Shown here: in pieces, positions 29,276 through 37,327 of the stretch
Position numbering within the stretch: the first letter of the stretch is position 1
Layout: every line of letters starts with the position of its first letter
Assembly: GCA_963805455.1 (NCBI GenBank)
Contig: CAWDUJ010000011.1
Coordinates: 3,998 to 67,997, forward strand
DNA: 64,000 bases
Reading direction: 5' to 3'
Origin: VRUE01 sp963805455
Lineage (GTDB): Bacteria; Actinomycetota; Thermoleophilia; Solirubrobacterales; 70-9
Made by a program: the position numbers and the translations under genes
The notes under the pieces: generated by a model
Database searches by the model: none
Seen by the model: only the letters and a program-made list of their open reading frames with translations
What the model was told of the DNA's origin: nothing

Positions 29276-30194
29276 GCAGCACCCCCCGCTCGACGACGGC
29301 GCGGACGCCGCCGCCGAGGTCGAGCATCGCCGTGCCGGTGCGTCGCAGTCCGGCGACCTCGTCGGCGTGGTTGGCGGCGCCGGGGACCGGGCGGCCGGCG
29401 GCGCGGTCGGCGAGCTGCTGGACGACCAGCCGGCGCAGCGCCGGCGGCAGCTCGGCGAGGCGGCTGAGCTCGATCGTGTTCCGGTGTGACCCGTTGCGAG
29501 CACTGAGCTCCGCGTCGACGAGCTCGTCGAGCACCTCGGCCTCGTCGCGAAGCAATTCGGCGGTCCGCAGGACGTTGCTGGCGGCGGCCGGGTGGACCTC
29601 GGCGAGCGCCGCCGCGAGGCCGTGCCGGACCCGGTTGCGCGCGTAGGAATCGGCGTCGTTGGTCGGATCGTCGCGCCACTGCAGGCCGCGCTCCTCGCAA
29701 TAGGCGGTCGTCTCGGCGCGGGTGAAGTTGAGGAGCGGCCGGACCAGCCGGCCGCTGTTCCGGCGCATCCCGAGCAGGGCTCGTCGGCTCGGTGAGGATG
29801 CGAGCCGGTAGAGGATCGTCTCGACCTGATCGTCGGCGGTGTGGCCGGTCGCGATCAGGTCGTCTCCTCCGAGGGCGAGTTTCGCCGCCGCCGCGTAGCG
29901 GGCGTCGCGGGCCCAGGCCTGGAGGTTGCCCGACCCCTCGGGGCGGCGCGGGTGCTCGACCTCGAGCTCGACCCCGAGCCGCTGACATAGCTCGACGCAG
30001 AATTGCTCGTCCTCGTCGGAGTCGCCCCGGAGCCCGTAGTTGACATGGAGCGCGGTGACCGCCTCGACCCCGAGCAGCCGGGTGACGATGTCGAGCAGGC
30101 AGACCGAGTCGCGGCCGCCGGAGAGCATCGCCACCACCGCGGTCCCCGGCGCCAGCAGGCCCTCCTCCCGTACCGCCTCGAGCATGCCACTCAT
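29262..30194 (-). CDS. tilS: TilS, tRNA(Ile)-lysidine synthetase
   Basis: 310 residues. Modifies C34 of tRNA-Ile(CAU) to lysidine so that it reads AUA. The N-type ATP pyrophosphatase loop appears as VAMLSGGRDSVCLLD (canonical SGGxDS). Further motifs are ALHVNYGLRGDSDEDEQFC, ATGHTADDQVETILYRLASS, RPLLNFTRAETTAYCEERG and DPTNDADSYARNRVRH. ATG at 30194 overlaps the stop of the upstream cyclase gene in ATGA, showing tight coupling. A second ATG three codons in is also possible. The short C-terminus lacks the full TilS C-terminal domain, as in many actinobacteria. Confidence 0.93.
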   Translation of the reverse strand: MSGMLEAVREEGLLAPGTAVVAMLSGGRDSVCLLDIVTRLLGVEAVTALHVNYGLRGDSDEDEQFCVELCQRLGVELEVEHPRRPEGSGNLQAWARDARYAAAAKLALGGDDLIATGHTADDQVETILYRLASSPSRRALLGMRRNSGRLVRPLLNFTRAETTAYCEERGLQWRDDPTNDADSYARNRVRHGLAAALAEVHPAAASNVLRTAELLRDEAEVLDELVDAELSARNGSHRNTIELSRLAELPPALRRLVVQQLADRAAGRPVPGAANHADEVAGLRRTGTAMLDLGGGVRAVVERGVLHAER

Positions 30195-31375
30195 TCGGCC
30201 CGGACCAGGAAAAGCTCGGTCGGCTCGGGGAAGCCCTTGAGGATGACCTCCCCGATCGGGGAGCACGTCAGCCCGCGTTCACCGAGGCTCTCGGCGACCG
30301 CGTCCGTGACCATCACCTCACCGGCGAGGGCGCGGCCGACGACGCGGTGGGCGAGGTTGACGTGGGTGCCGAAGTAGTCGCCGTCGCGGTAGACGGCCTG
30401 GGCGTAGTGGATCCCGACCCGGGGCTGCGGGCGCTCGGGGAAGCGGTCGAGGAGGCCCACCGCCCACTCTGTCAGCGACCCGGGGTCGGGCGAGACGACC
30501 ATCACCTCGTCGCCGATCGTCTTCACCACCGTCGCCTCGGGGGGCAGCGTCGACTCGACCGTCTGGACGAAGTTCTCGACGACGTCGAGCGCCTCGAGGT
30601 CGCCCTCTTCCTCGGTGTAGCGGGTGAAACCGGTGAGGTCGATGAAGCAGAGGGTGACCGGGACGTGGTGGACCTGCGAGCCGGAGGCGCCGAGCTCGCT
30701 CTCCATGTGGCCGACGACGTCCTGCTCGAGGAAGTAGCGGAGGTAGCGCTGGTGGAGGTACTCGGTCAGCGGAGCCGCCATCGGCAGGATGTCGCCGGCC
30801 AGCTCGCCGATTTCCTCCGCCATCTCCAGCTCGGGGACGGCGTCGCGGATCAACGGCTCGTGGACGTAGAGGTGGAAGAGGCGGACCTCGGCGTCGGCGA
30901 TCCGCCGGATCGACTGGACGTAGACGCGGACCAGCTGCAGGAAGGCGACCAGCGGGAAGCCGGCGGCGAGGACGCCGGCGCAGTGCCGCATCGCGCTGAC
31001 GTCCTCAGGGCTGAGGAGCCGCTCGCGGCCGAGCGGGGTACCGAGGATGACGAGGATCCGCTCGATCAGCTCCGGCTCGAGACCGGTCTCCTCCGAGACC
31101 TCCTCGATCGTGACCTGCTGCTCGTCGCCGCGGGCGAAGAGCTCCTCGGCGAAGCCGAAGGCGAGCCGGCCCTCGCGGCCCGCTTTCTTCAGTTCCTCGA
31201 GCGAGTGGCCGCGCTCGCGCATCCGGGCGACGACGCGCGCCTGGGCGGCCGCAGCCGCGGTCCAGCGCCCCCGCCGGACCGGGACGATCTTCTCCGCCGC
31301 CCAGCGTTTCAGCGTGGCGGTCGAGACGCCCGACCGGCGCGAGGCCTCACTGAGGCTGATCCGCTGTTCCGCCAT
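30191..31375 (-). CDS. Class III adenylate cyclase with N-terminal MerR-type HTH
   Basis: 394 residues. Residues 1-70 read as a MerR-like winged helix (ISLSEASRRSGVSTATLKRW, then VPVRRGRWTAA). Residues ~80-225 are helical. Residues ~235-394 are a class III cyclase catalytic domain. Both metal aspartates are present (FIDLTGFT, Asp246; KTIGDEV, Asp289), as are the adenine-binding Lys285 and Asp333 (GDYFG) and the transition-state Asn340/Arg344 (VNLAHR). It should therefore be an active adenylate rather than guanylate cyclase. It overlaps tilS by four bases and starts just behind dispersed repeat copy B. It could act as a DNA-binding, cAMP-producing regulator, but this is inference. Confidence 0.88.
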   Translation of the reverse strand: MAEQRISLSEASRRSGVSTATLKRWAAEKIVPVRRGRWTAAAAAQARVVARMRERGHSLEELKKAGREGRLAFGFAEELFARGDEQQVTIEEVSEETGLEPELIERILVILGTPLGRERLLSPEDVSAMRHCAGVLAAGFPLVAFLQLVRVYVQSIRRIADAEVRLFHLYVHEPLIRDAVPELEMAEEIGELAGDILPMAAPLTEYLHQRYLRYFLEQDVVGHMESELGASGSQVHHVPVTLCFIDLTGFTRYTEEEGDLEALDVVENFVQTVESTLPPEATVVKTIGDEVMVVSPDPGSLTEWAVGLLDRFPERPQPRVGIHYAQAVYRDGDYFGTHVNLAHRVVGRALAGEVMVTDAVAESLGERGLTCSPIGEVILKGFPEPTELFLVRAE

Positions 31376-31383
31376 TGTCAGAA

Positions 31384-31446
31384 AATTTTCGCGCTTTGCT
31401 CGCTGCGCAGAGAGTCAGATTTCGATGCTTGCTCACTCCGCGCTCA
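31384..31446 (-). repeat. Dispersed repeat, copy B (directly upstream of cyclase gene)
   Basis: On the minus strand it starts TGAGCGCGGAGTGAGCAAGC, passes through AATCTGACTCTC and ends AGCAAAGCGCGAAAATT just before the cyclase ATG. It aligns with copies A (28210) and C (18657). Confidence 0.5.
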
Positions 31447-31479
31447 GGTCGAGGCTACGCCGCAAAGGGGGCGGAACGA

Positions 31480-31510
31480 CGAGCGGGGCGGCCGCCGGCC
31501 GCCCCGCTCG
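31480..31510 (-). terminator. Hairpin downstream of P-II gene
   Basis: CGAGCGGGGCGGCC, a 3-nt loop, then the exact complement: a 14-bp G/C stem 26 bp past the P-II stop. The T-tract is weak. Confidence 0.6.
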
Positions 31511-31535
31511 GTCGCTGGATTTGCTCACGATCCCG

Positions 31536-31904
31536 CTACGCGGGGATCTCCTCCTCTGAATGCGCCTGGAGGACCGGCTCCCCGTCCTCACCGGTGCGGA
31601 TGCGAATCGCCTCCTCGACCGGCAGGACGAAGATCTTGCCGTCGCCGACCTCGCCCGTGCGGGCGTGCTTGAGGATCGTCTCGACGACGAGAGACTTGTC
31701 TTTGTCCTCGACCACCACCTCGACCTTCAGCTTCGGCCGGACGTTCACCGTCAGGCTCGAGCCGCGATAGGTCTCGACGATCCCCTTCTGGCGCCCGGAC
31801 CCCTTCGCCTCGATGATCGATAGGGACGGAAAGCCCCTGTCGAGCAGCTCGGCGCGGATCGGCTCGAAGGCCTCGTGGCGGATGAATGCCTCGATCTTTT
31901 TCAT
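31536..31904 (-). CDS. P-II family nitrogen regulatory protein lacking Tyr51
   Basis: 122 residues of GlnB/GlnK type, trimeric sensors of 2-oxoglutarate and ATP/ADP. It has MKKIEAFIRHEAFEPIRAEL, GSGRQKG (Gln39 for Mg-ATP/2-oxoglutarate) and the C-terminal signature TGEVGDGKIFVLPVEEAIRI. Numbering from Met1 fits the family without gaps. The T-loop reads ETYRGSSLTVNVRPK, so position 46 is Tyr but position 51, the uridylylated or adenylylated tyrosine, is Leu. Control by GlnD-type modification is therefore unlikely. It is not adjacent to amt, which is at 41.2 kb. ATG at 31904 has GAGGA upstream. Confidence 0.9.
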   Translation of the reverse strand: MKKIEAFIRHEAFEPIRAELLDRGFPSLSIIEAKGSGRQKGIVETYRGSSLTVNVRPKLKVEVVVEDKDKSLVVETILKHARTGEVGDGKIFVLPVEEAIRIRTGEDGEPVLQAHSEEEIPA

Positions 31905-31992
31905 GTCCTCACGCCGCCAACCTATGAGCGACCGGGACGGACGTGTTTGGACTGCTGGAGGAAATCCGCAGGAGGCGGTTCTCCCATTGTCA

Positions 31993-31998
31993 TAGGGT
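31993..31998 (+). promoter_or_regulatory. Putative -10 element (TAGGGT) of nucleoside phosphorylase gene
   Basis: TAGGGT lies 9 nt before ATG 32008, with no Shine-Dalgarno. Confidence 0.35.
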
Positions 31999-32007
31999 CG
32001 GATCACG

Positions 32008-32679
32008 ATGCCGTCCCGCCTCCGACCGACCGCGCCGATCGCCCCCGACGCGATCCTCGTCGGCGACCCCGGGCGGGCGCTGCTGCTCGCCCAGGAGCTG
32101 CTCGAGCAGCCGAAGATGAGCAACCACGCCCGCGGCCTCTGGGGCTACTCCGGCCAGACGCCGAAGGGTCGCGAGCTGACGATCCAGGCGACGGGGATGG
32201 GCGGGCCGAGCGCCGCAATCGTCCTCGGCGACCTCGCGCAACTCGGAGTGAGGCGGGTGATCCGGGTCGGGACCTGCACCTCGCTCGCGCCCGCGGCCAA
32301 GGGCGGGGACATCCTGCTCGCCACCGAGGCGTTTGCCGGCGGCGGCAGCTCCGCCGCCCACGGGGTCGAGCTCGGCGGAGCGGTCCTCCCCGACGCCGAC
32401 CTGCTGGAGCGGTTGCGGGTCAGCCTCGGTGAGGATGCGCGGGCCGTCCGGATCGCCAGTCTCGACCTCCACCCGGTGAACGGGGCCGACGCCCCCGGCG
32501 GTGCCGAGGCCGCCGACATGCAGACCGTCGCCGTCCTCGCCCGGGGACGGGAGCTGGGGGTCGCGGCGGGGGCCGTCCTGGTCGTCTCCGAGGCCGGTGG
32601 CACGCGGCTCGACGACACCGAGCTCGAGTCGGCCGCGGAGCGCGCCGGCCGAGCGGCAAGCGATGTACTCTCAACCTAA
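32008..32679 (+). CDS. Purine/uridine nucleoside phosphorylase family protein
   Basis: 223 residues of the PNP_UDP_1 (NP-I) fold. Recognisable parts are AILVGDPGRALLLAQELLEQ (phosphate loop GDPxR), NHARGLWGYSGQTPKGRELT, ATGMGGPSAAIVLGDLAQLG, VRRVIRVGTCTSL and EAADMQTVAVLARGRELGV (Glu-x-Asp/Met-Glu region for ribose). It probably phosphorolyses purine nucleosides, which fits the nearby hpt salvage gene. Substrate preference is not clear. The start ATG is 9 nt behind TAGGGT. It is convergent with the coiled-coil gene at 32689, with a 9-bp gap. Confidence 0.83.
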   Translation: MPSRLRPTAPIAPDAILVGDPGRALLLAQELLEQPKMSNHARGLWGYSGQTPKGRELTIQATGMGGPSAAIVLGDLAQLGVRRVIRVGTCTSLAPAAKGGDILLATEAFAGGGSSAAHGVELGGAVLPDADLLERLRVSLGEDARAVRIASLDLHPVNGADAPGGAEAADMQTVAVLARGRELGVAAGAVLVVSEAGGTRLDDTELESAAERAGRAASDVLST

Positions 32680-32688
32680 AGTAGAGGG

Positions 32689-33012
32689 TTAGTCTGGGCT
32701 CTTTGCGCCCTTCATCTCACGGCGGATCTCGGCGACGTCGCGTCCGAGCCCGTCGAGCTGGTCCTCGACCTCCTCGAGGCGGCGCGAGAGGGAGCGGATG
32801 CGGCGCTCGAGGCGCTCGACCTCGGCCGCCGAGGGCAGGTTCAGCGCCGCGAGAGCCGCGCGCTGGGCGTCGGCCGCCTTGTCGCGGGCCCCGAACGCCG
32901 CGGCCAGCGCGTTCTCCAGGACCTCGCTGTCGATCAGCGCCTGGGCGAGCTCGCCGATCGCCTGCTCGCTACGGGCCCTGATGCCCTCCTGGTCCTGCGT
33001 CTCATCGGCCAT
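32689..33012 (-). CDS. Small coiled-coil protein
   Basis: 107 residues. The first half is Ala-rich and helical (ALIDSEVLENALAAAFGARD). The second half is a clear coiled coil (VERLERRIRSLSRRLEEVED, then GLGRDVAEIRREMKG). The layout resembles phasin-like or granule-associated small proteins, but I cannot assign a family. ATG at 33012 lies 7 nt behind a TAAGCT box, so leaderless transcription is likely. Confidence 0.68.
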   Translation of the reverse strand: MADETQDQEGIRARSEQAIGELAQALIDSEVLENALAAAFGARDKAADAQRAALAALNLPSAAEVERLERRIRSLSRRLEEVEDQLDGLGRDVAEIRREMKGAKSPD

Positions 33013-33019
33013 TGACAGA

Positions 33020-33025
33020 AGCTTA
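33020..33025 (-). promoter_or_regulatory. Putative -10 element (TAAGCT) of small coiled-coil gene
   Basis: TAAGCT on the minus strand is 7 nt before ATG 33012. Confidence 0.4.
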
Positions 33026-33234
33026 ACCAGCGCATCCGGGGCGCCTGAAATCCTGCCCGTCGATGGGCGTCGGGGCAGCGAAGTTTGACGGCCTTGATTA
33101 AGGCCATGTTGGGGGCATCGTGCCTCTCGACATACGGTCCTCTAAAGCGGGTAGCTTTTCCGAGTCTCTTGCGTGGGGAGAGGACACGACCGGGGTCGAT
33201 GACCCGCGGATTCGCATATTCGAGGCGCCGCTGA

Positions 33235-35598
33235 ATGAGAAACAAGCTCGCATTGATCATCGCGCTGGCCGGCTTTGCGGTCGTCACAGCCCTGGGCGTC
33301 GGCCTGGCCGGCGCCGATTCCGCGCCTGAACTCGGCGGCAGCGACGCGATCGGTATCACCCCCGGGTCCGGCCCCGCCCTCGGCGAAGTGCCCGAGTGCG
33401 AAAACGAACTCGACGACGACAACGACGGCCTCGTCGACATGGAAGACCCCGACTGCCTCGAACCGACCGACACCGAAGAGAACCCGGCCCCGGCTGAACC
33501 GGAAGCCGAACCGGCTCCCGCGCCCTCGCCCGCACCGGCGCCCGCCGCGCCAACGGCCCCCGAAATCGCCCCGGCTGTCGCCGACGCCAATCTCAAAAAC
33601 GGCTCCTCCCTCAACGCCGCCGACGCCCGGGACGCCGGTGGCGTCACCCACAACCAGGAACTCGACGGCTCCGGCGGAGGCAGCGGCATCGGCGCCGGCG
33701 GCGGAATAGCCGCGCCGCCCGCGACCGCCGGGGTCCAGCCCGCGGACCACGGCGCCGACGGTGGGTCCGCGGCCTTCGACGAAGGAGGCGCGCCGACCGC
33801 CGCCAACCCGACGGCGACCTTCGCGATGTTCGGCCCGGCCCCGGTCGGGGTCCCCAATTTCGTCATCGACTCGTTCGAGATCCCGCCCTTCCTGCTCCCG
33901 ATCTACCAGGCCTGCGGCACCGAGTACGGGGTGCCGTGGGAGGTCCTGGCCTCGATCAACAAAATCGAGACCGCGTTCGGGACCAACCTCAATGTCTCGA
34001 GCGCCGGGGCGATGGGCTGGATGCAGTTCATTCCCTCGAGCTGGGAGATGTACGGGCTCGACGCAAACGGCGACGGGCGCGAGGACCCCTACAACCCCGT
34101 CGACGCGATCTGCGCCGCCGCCCACTACCTCAAGGTCGCCGGCGCCGGCCAGGACCTCTACAAGGCGATCTTCGCCTACAACCACGCCGACTGGTACGTC
34201 GAAGAGGTCCTCCTCTACGCCCGCGCCTACGGCAAGCTGCCGCCCGATCTGGTCGGGTCGCTGACCGGCCTGACCGAAGGCGCACACTTCCCCGTCGCCG
34301 CCGACGCCCGCTACGCCGACGACCTCTCGACCCGCGCCGCGCTGAAGGATGCGACGCCGGGCCAGCGCCACGAATACGGCAACGCCGCCGCGGTGATCTC
34401 CTCCTCGCCGACACGCCGCGGCATCAACATCTTCGCCGACCAGGGCTCGCCGGTGGTCGCCGTCAACGACGGCGTCATCGTCAAGAGCGGCACCTCGCCG
34501 CTGCTCGGGCACTACGTCGTCCTCCGCGACGCCTACGGCAACCGCTATACCTACGCCAAGCTCGGCAAGCTCGTCCGCAAGCAGCGCACGGTTGTGATGC
34601 CGACCGGCAAGGAACGACAGGTCCCGGTCGACAGCGAGAACATCCGCCCCCGCCTCTTCGCGATCCCGAGCCGCGCCGCCGCGGGCGGCGAGTCGGAGGC
34701 CTACGAAAAGGTCGACAACGCCGGCGCGAAGGGCGCCGACGGCACCCTCAAGGTCGGGTCGAGGGTCATAGCCGGGACCGTCCTCGCCCGGATCGGCGGC
34801 GCCGCCGAAGGCATCGACCCGCACATCAACTTCTCGATCCGCCCGGCCGGCCGCGGCGCCCCCCGGATCGACCCGAAGCCGATCCTCGACGGCTGGAAGC
34901 TGCTCGAGGCGACCTCGATCTACCGCGCCAAGGGCAAGAACCCGCTGAGCACCCAGCTGAGCGGCGCCGGGGTGCTGCTGCTGACCAAGGGCGCGCTGCA
35001 GCGACGGGTCCTGGCCGACGAAAACCTCGACATCTACGAATGCGGCCGCGCCGACATCGCCTCGGGCCAGATCGACCGCCGGATCCTGGCGATGCTCGAG
35101 TACCTGGTCTCGAAGGGCTACAAACTGGCGATCACATCGCTGAAGTGCGGCCACAGCCTGATGACCTCCTCCGGCTACGTCTCTGAGCACTCGACCGGCG
35201 ACGCGGTCGACATCGCGACGATCGACGGCGTCCCGGTCACCGGCCATCAGGGCCCCGGGACGCTCACTGACGAGCTGATCCACACCGTGCTGGCGCTGCA
35301 GGGCACGATGCACCCGCACCAGGTGATCTCACTCGAGGACCTGCCGGGTGAAACGAGCTTCGCCCTCCCCGACCACTATGACCACGTCCACGTCGGCTAC
35401 CACCCGCTCGGCGGCCAGTTCGACGATCAATGGAGCGCGATGCTGAAGCCCGAGCAGTGGTTGAGGCTGACCAACCGTCTCGACGAAATCGAAAACCCCG
35501 AAGTGTCGACTGAGCCCTCCGAAGCGGCGCTGCCAGATGGCCACCACAAGAAGGCCAAGCGCGGCGGCGGCTCGGGCGGCACCAGCGGCGAAGACTGA
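33235..35598 (+). CDS. Secreted murein hydrolase: lytic transglycosylase + degenerate LytM + M15-like peptidase
   Basis: 787 residues. A signal peptide (to ~27) is followed by a thrombospondin type-3-like Ca2+ loop (ELDDDNDGLVDMEDPDC), then a Pro/Ala linker. From ~215 to 335 there is an MltB-like transglycosylase domain with catalytic Glu245 (INKIETAFG), SAGAMGWMQFIPSSWEMYG and DPYNPVDAI. A LytM/M23-like fold (~380-560) keeps GINIFADQGSPVVAVNDG, but the zinc ligands are lost (HxGxD is Arg394/Asn398; HxH is His530/Asn532). The C-terminal ~600-730 region has an M15-like site, SEHSTGDAVDI (His652, Asp659) and DHVHVG (His719). It would cleave glycan strands and probably stem peptides outside the cell. 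The last ~30 residues are basic and Gly-rich. Confidence 0.85.
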   Translation: MRNKLALIIALAGFAVVTALGVGLAGADSAPELGGSDAIGITPGSGPALGEVPECENELDDDNDGLVDMEDPDCLEPTDTEENPAPAEPEAEPAPAPSPAPAPAAPTAPEIAPAVADANLKNGSSLNAADARDAGGVTHNQELDGSGGGSGIGAGGGIAAPPATAGVQPADHGADGGSAAFDEGGAPTAANPTATFAMFGPAPVGVPNFVIDSFEIPPFLLPIYQACGTEYGVPWEVLASINKIETAFGTNLNVSSAGAMGWMQFIPSSWEMYGLDANGDGREDPYNPVDAICAAAHYLKVAGAGQDLYKAIFAYNHADWYVEEVLLYARAYGKLPPDLVGSLTGLTEGAHFPVAADARYADDLSTRAALKDATPGQRHEYGNAAAVISSSPTRRGINIFADQGSPVVAVNDGVIVKSGTSPLLGHYVVLRDAYGNRYTYAKLGKLVRKQRTVVMPTGKERQVPVDSENIRPRLFAIPSRAAAGGESEAYEKVDNAGAKGADGTLKVGSRVIAGTVLARIGGAAEGIDPHINFSIRPAGRGAPRIDPKPILDGWKLLEATSIYRAKGKNPLSTQLSGAGVLLLTKGALQRRVLADENLDIYECGRADIASGQIDRRILAMLEYLVSKGYKLAITSLKCGHSLMTSSGYVSEHSTGDAVDIATIDGVPVTGHQGPGTLTDELIHTVLALQGTMHPHQVISLEDLPGETSFALPDHYDHVHVGYHPLGGQFDDQWSAMLKPEQWLRLTNRLDEIENPEVSTEPSEAALPDGHHKKAKRGGGSGGTSGED

Positions 35599-36472
35599 CG
35601 CTCTGCACTTCGGATTCGCTCAGTTCGAGTTCGCCGGGTCGCTTCCGGTGGCTGACGGCCGCTACCTGACCCGCGACGGCAGCGAGGAGGGGCCCGAGAG
35701 CGTCCTCGTGCTGGAAACGCTCGGGGCCCCGGCGCCGCCGGGGCGGCGCCGCAGGCGGCCGAGCCAGGCCGACGCCGAGGAGGAGCTGCCGACGCTGCCG
35801 CTGACCCGGGTCACCGCGGTACGCGCCCACACGCCATTCGATGACACCGCCGGCGCCGCCGCCTGGCTCGACTCCGCGCTCGCCGAGGAGGGCTCGATCG
35901 ACGCCGTCGTAGCCGAGGGGATCGCGCTGCTCAACCGCGCGCTGCACGCACAGGCGACCGCTGCCGCCGAACCGCACGGGGCCGAGGTCGATCCCGAGGC
36001 GGCGGTCCGGGTCCGAATCGGGATCGGCAGCGGCGATGAGGTCTCGGCGGGGCGCTTCACCGAGGCTCGCGACGTCGACATCAGGGCCCCCGCCTCTCGC
36101 CGTCGGCGCCGGGAGGAGGAGCTCCGCCCCCAGGAGCGGGTGGCGGCGGTGCTCGGCCGCCGCGAGCGGATCGACCCCTGCGAGACCCTGGTGCTGCGGG
36201 CCCGCGCCGACCTCGACGCCGGCCGCCTCCGCGAGGCGGCTCTGCAACTGCGGGTCGGCCTCGAGGCCCTCCTTGTCGAGCTCCAGGGCGCCCTCGTCGA
36301 CCCCGGCCACGAGGAGGACATGGAGGCCCTCACCGAGCGCCGCCATGAGGCAGGCGAGGCCGCCAACATGGCGCTGCGTGGAGAGCTCGATGCCGAGCGG
36401 GCGCAGAATATTCGCGAACTGACTGAAATCTGTGAGCGGGTTCTCCGCCGCCGACGCGTGTTGCGGGGCTGA
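35537..36472 (+). CDS. Conserved hypothetical protein, Arg/Ala-rich
   Basis: 311 residues with no signal peptide and no known domain. Readable blocks are LHFGFAQFEFAGSLPVADGR, VLVLETLGAPAP, a basic patch RRRRRPSQ, PLTRVTAVRAHTPFDD, VRVRIGIGSGDEVSAGRFTE, VLGRRERIDPCETLVLRARA and a C-terminal helical region with LQLRVGLEALLVELQGAL. The coherent amphipathic helices and normal codon use indicate a true gene. ATG at 35537 overlaps the murein hydrolase gene by 62 bp; a GTG at 35648 would be a shorter alternative. Possibly co-expressed with the hydrolase. Function unknown. Confidence 0.6.
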   Translation: MATTRRPSAAAARAAPAAKTDALHFGFAQFEFAGSLPVADGRYLTRDGSEEGPESVLVLETLGAPAPPGRRRRRPSQADAEEELPTLPLTRVTAVRAHTPFDDTAGAAAWLDSALAEEGSIDAVVAEGIALLNRALHAQATAAAEPHGAEVDPEAAVRVRIGIGSGDEVSAGRFTEARDVDIRAPASRRRRREEELRPQERVAAVLGRRERIDPCETLVLRARADLDAGRLREAALQLRVGLEALLVELQGALVDPGHEEDMEALTERRHEAGEAANMALRGELDAERAQNIRELTEICERVLRRRRVLRG

Positions 36473-36528
36473 TCGGGCGCACGGCAAATAGGCCCACGGG
36501 CGCGGTTGCAGGGTCGGCTCGTGGCAAC

Positions 36529-36534
36529 TACTCT
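36529..36534 (+). promoter_or_regulatory. Putative -10 element (TACTCT)
   Basis: TACTCT lies 7 nt before ATG 36542. Confidence 0.35.
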
Positions 36535-36541
36535 CGCCGGG

Positions 36542-37129
36542 ATGCAAAAGATTCGCAATCGGATGCACCGAAGCGTTGCGCCGATCGTCGCTGTGGTGGT
36601 CATTTTGTCGGTGGGCGGCATGGGCACCGCACAGGGGAGTTCCCGCCCGCCGGAAAGTTCCGCGAACGCGGCGAAGAGTAAGAAAAAGAGTTACGCCTTC
36701 AACGCGGCTTGGAAGACGGGCCCGCAGGACGTCATCGGCGAGGGCGAACGAGGATCAGGCGTCGAAGGCACCGATGAGGCCAAGCTGAGGGGCCTGCCCT
36801 TCGCAAAAAAAGCTCTCCTGGACGAGCTTTCTCAGTTGACGTACAACCATCCAGGCGAAATCCCCCGCATGGACTACAGCGGTACGTACCACGTCACCTT
36901 CGACGCCGACGTCTTCGACCGCGGAAAATTCATTGGGACGTTCAGCGGCTTCTTCGACTACTCAGTCGACTCGGAAGGCAACCCCACGGCGGCCCCCACC
37001 GGCCAAATCACCGGCGGCACCCGCGAGTTCAAGGGCGCCACTGGAAGCTTCACGGTGCTGGACCTTCATTACACGAGCAATGACCCCGCGAAGCAAGCGG
37101 GGCGCTGGAAGGGCTCAATCCGCTACTAG
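36542..37129 (+). CDS. Secreted protein with small beta-barrel-like domain
   Basis: 195 residues. ATG at 36542 begins a signal peptide (MQKIRNRMHRSVAPIVAVVV, cleavage near GTAQG). A Lys/Ser linker follows. The C-terminal half is beta-rich: DYSGTYHVTFDADVFDRG, FIGTFSGFFDYSVDSEG, GQITGGTREFKGATGSF and GRWKGSIRY. That pattern resembles allene-oxide-cyclase or dirigent-like barrels (DUF3224-type), but the match is weak. Base composition is visibly less GC-rich than the flanks, as for the next two genes. Function unknown. Confidence 0.62.
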   Translation: MQKIRNRMHRSVAPIVAVVVILSVGGMGTAQGSSRPPESSANAAKSKKKSYAFNAAWKTGPQDVIGEGERGSGVEGTDEAKLRGLPFAKKALLDELSQLTYNHPGEIPRMDYSGTYHVTFDADVFDRGKFIGTFSGFFDYSVDSEGNPTAAPTGQITGGTREFKGATGSFTVLDLHYTSNDPAKQAGRWKGSIRY

Positions 37130-37327
37130 CCTGACGGAATGTCTCTGGTCGAGACGCCCGACTCTATTTGGAGTCGAACGCTGGTCGAGATCAATCCGGG
37201 CACTCCGGCCGATCCAGGGACATCATCGCCTGGCATACGACGATGCGGGAATGTTCCCTGGTCCCGAGATTGCTGCTTTCACGCGAAGGGAGCAGCGGCC
37301 GAAGAGATGCAAGCGCATACTGAACGC

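Noticed and set aside
33142..35319. A 725-codon minus-strand frame over the murein hydrolase
   Set aside because: Low-complexity Arg/Gly/Val product, complementary to a gene with clear catalytic motifs.
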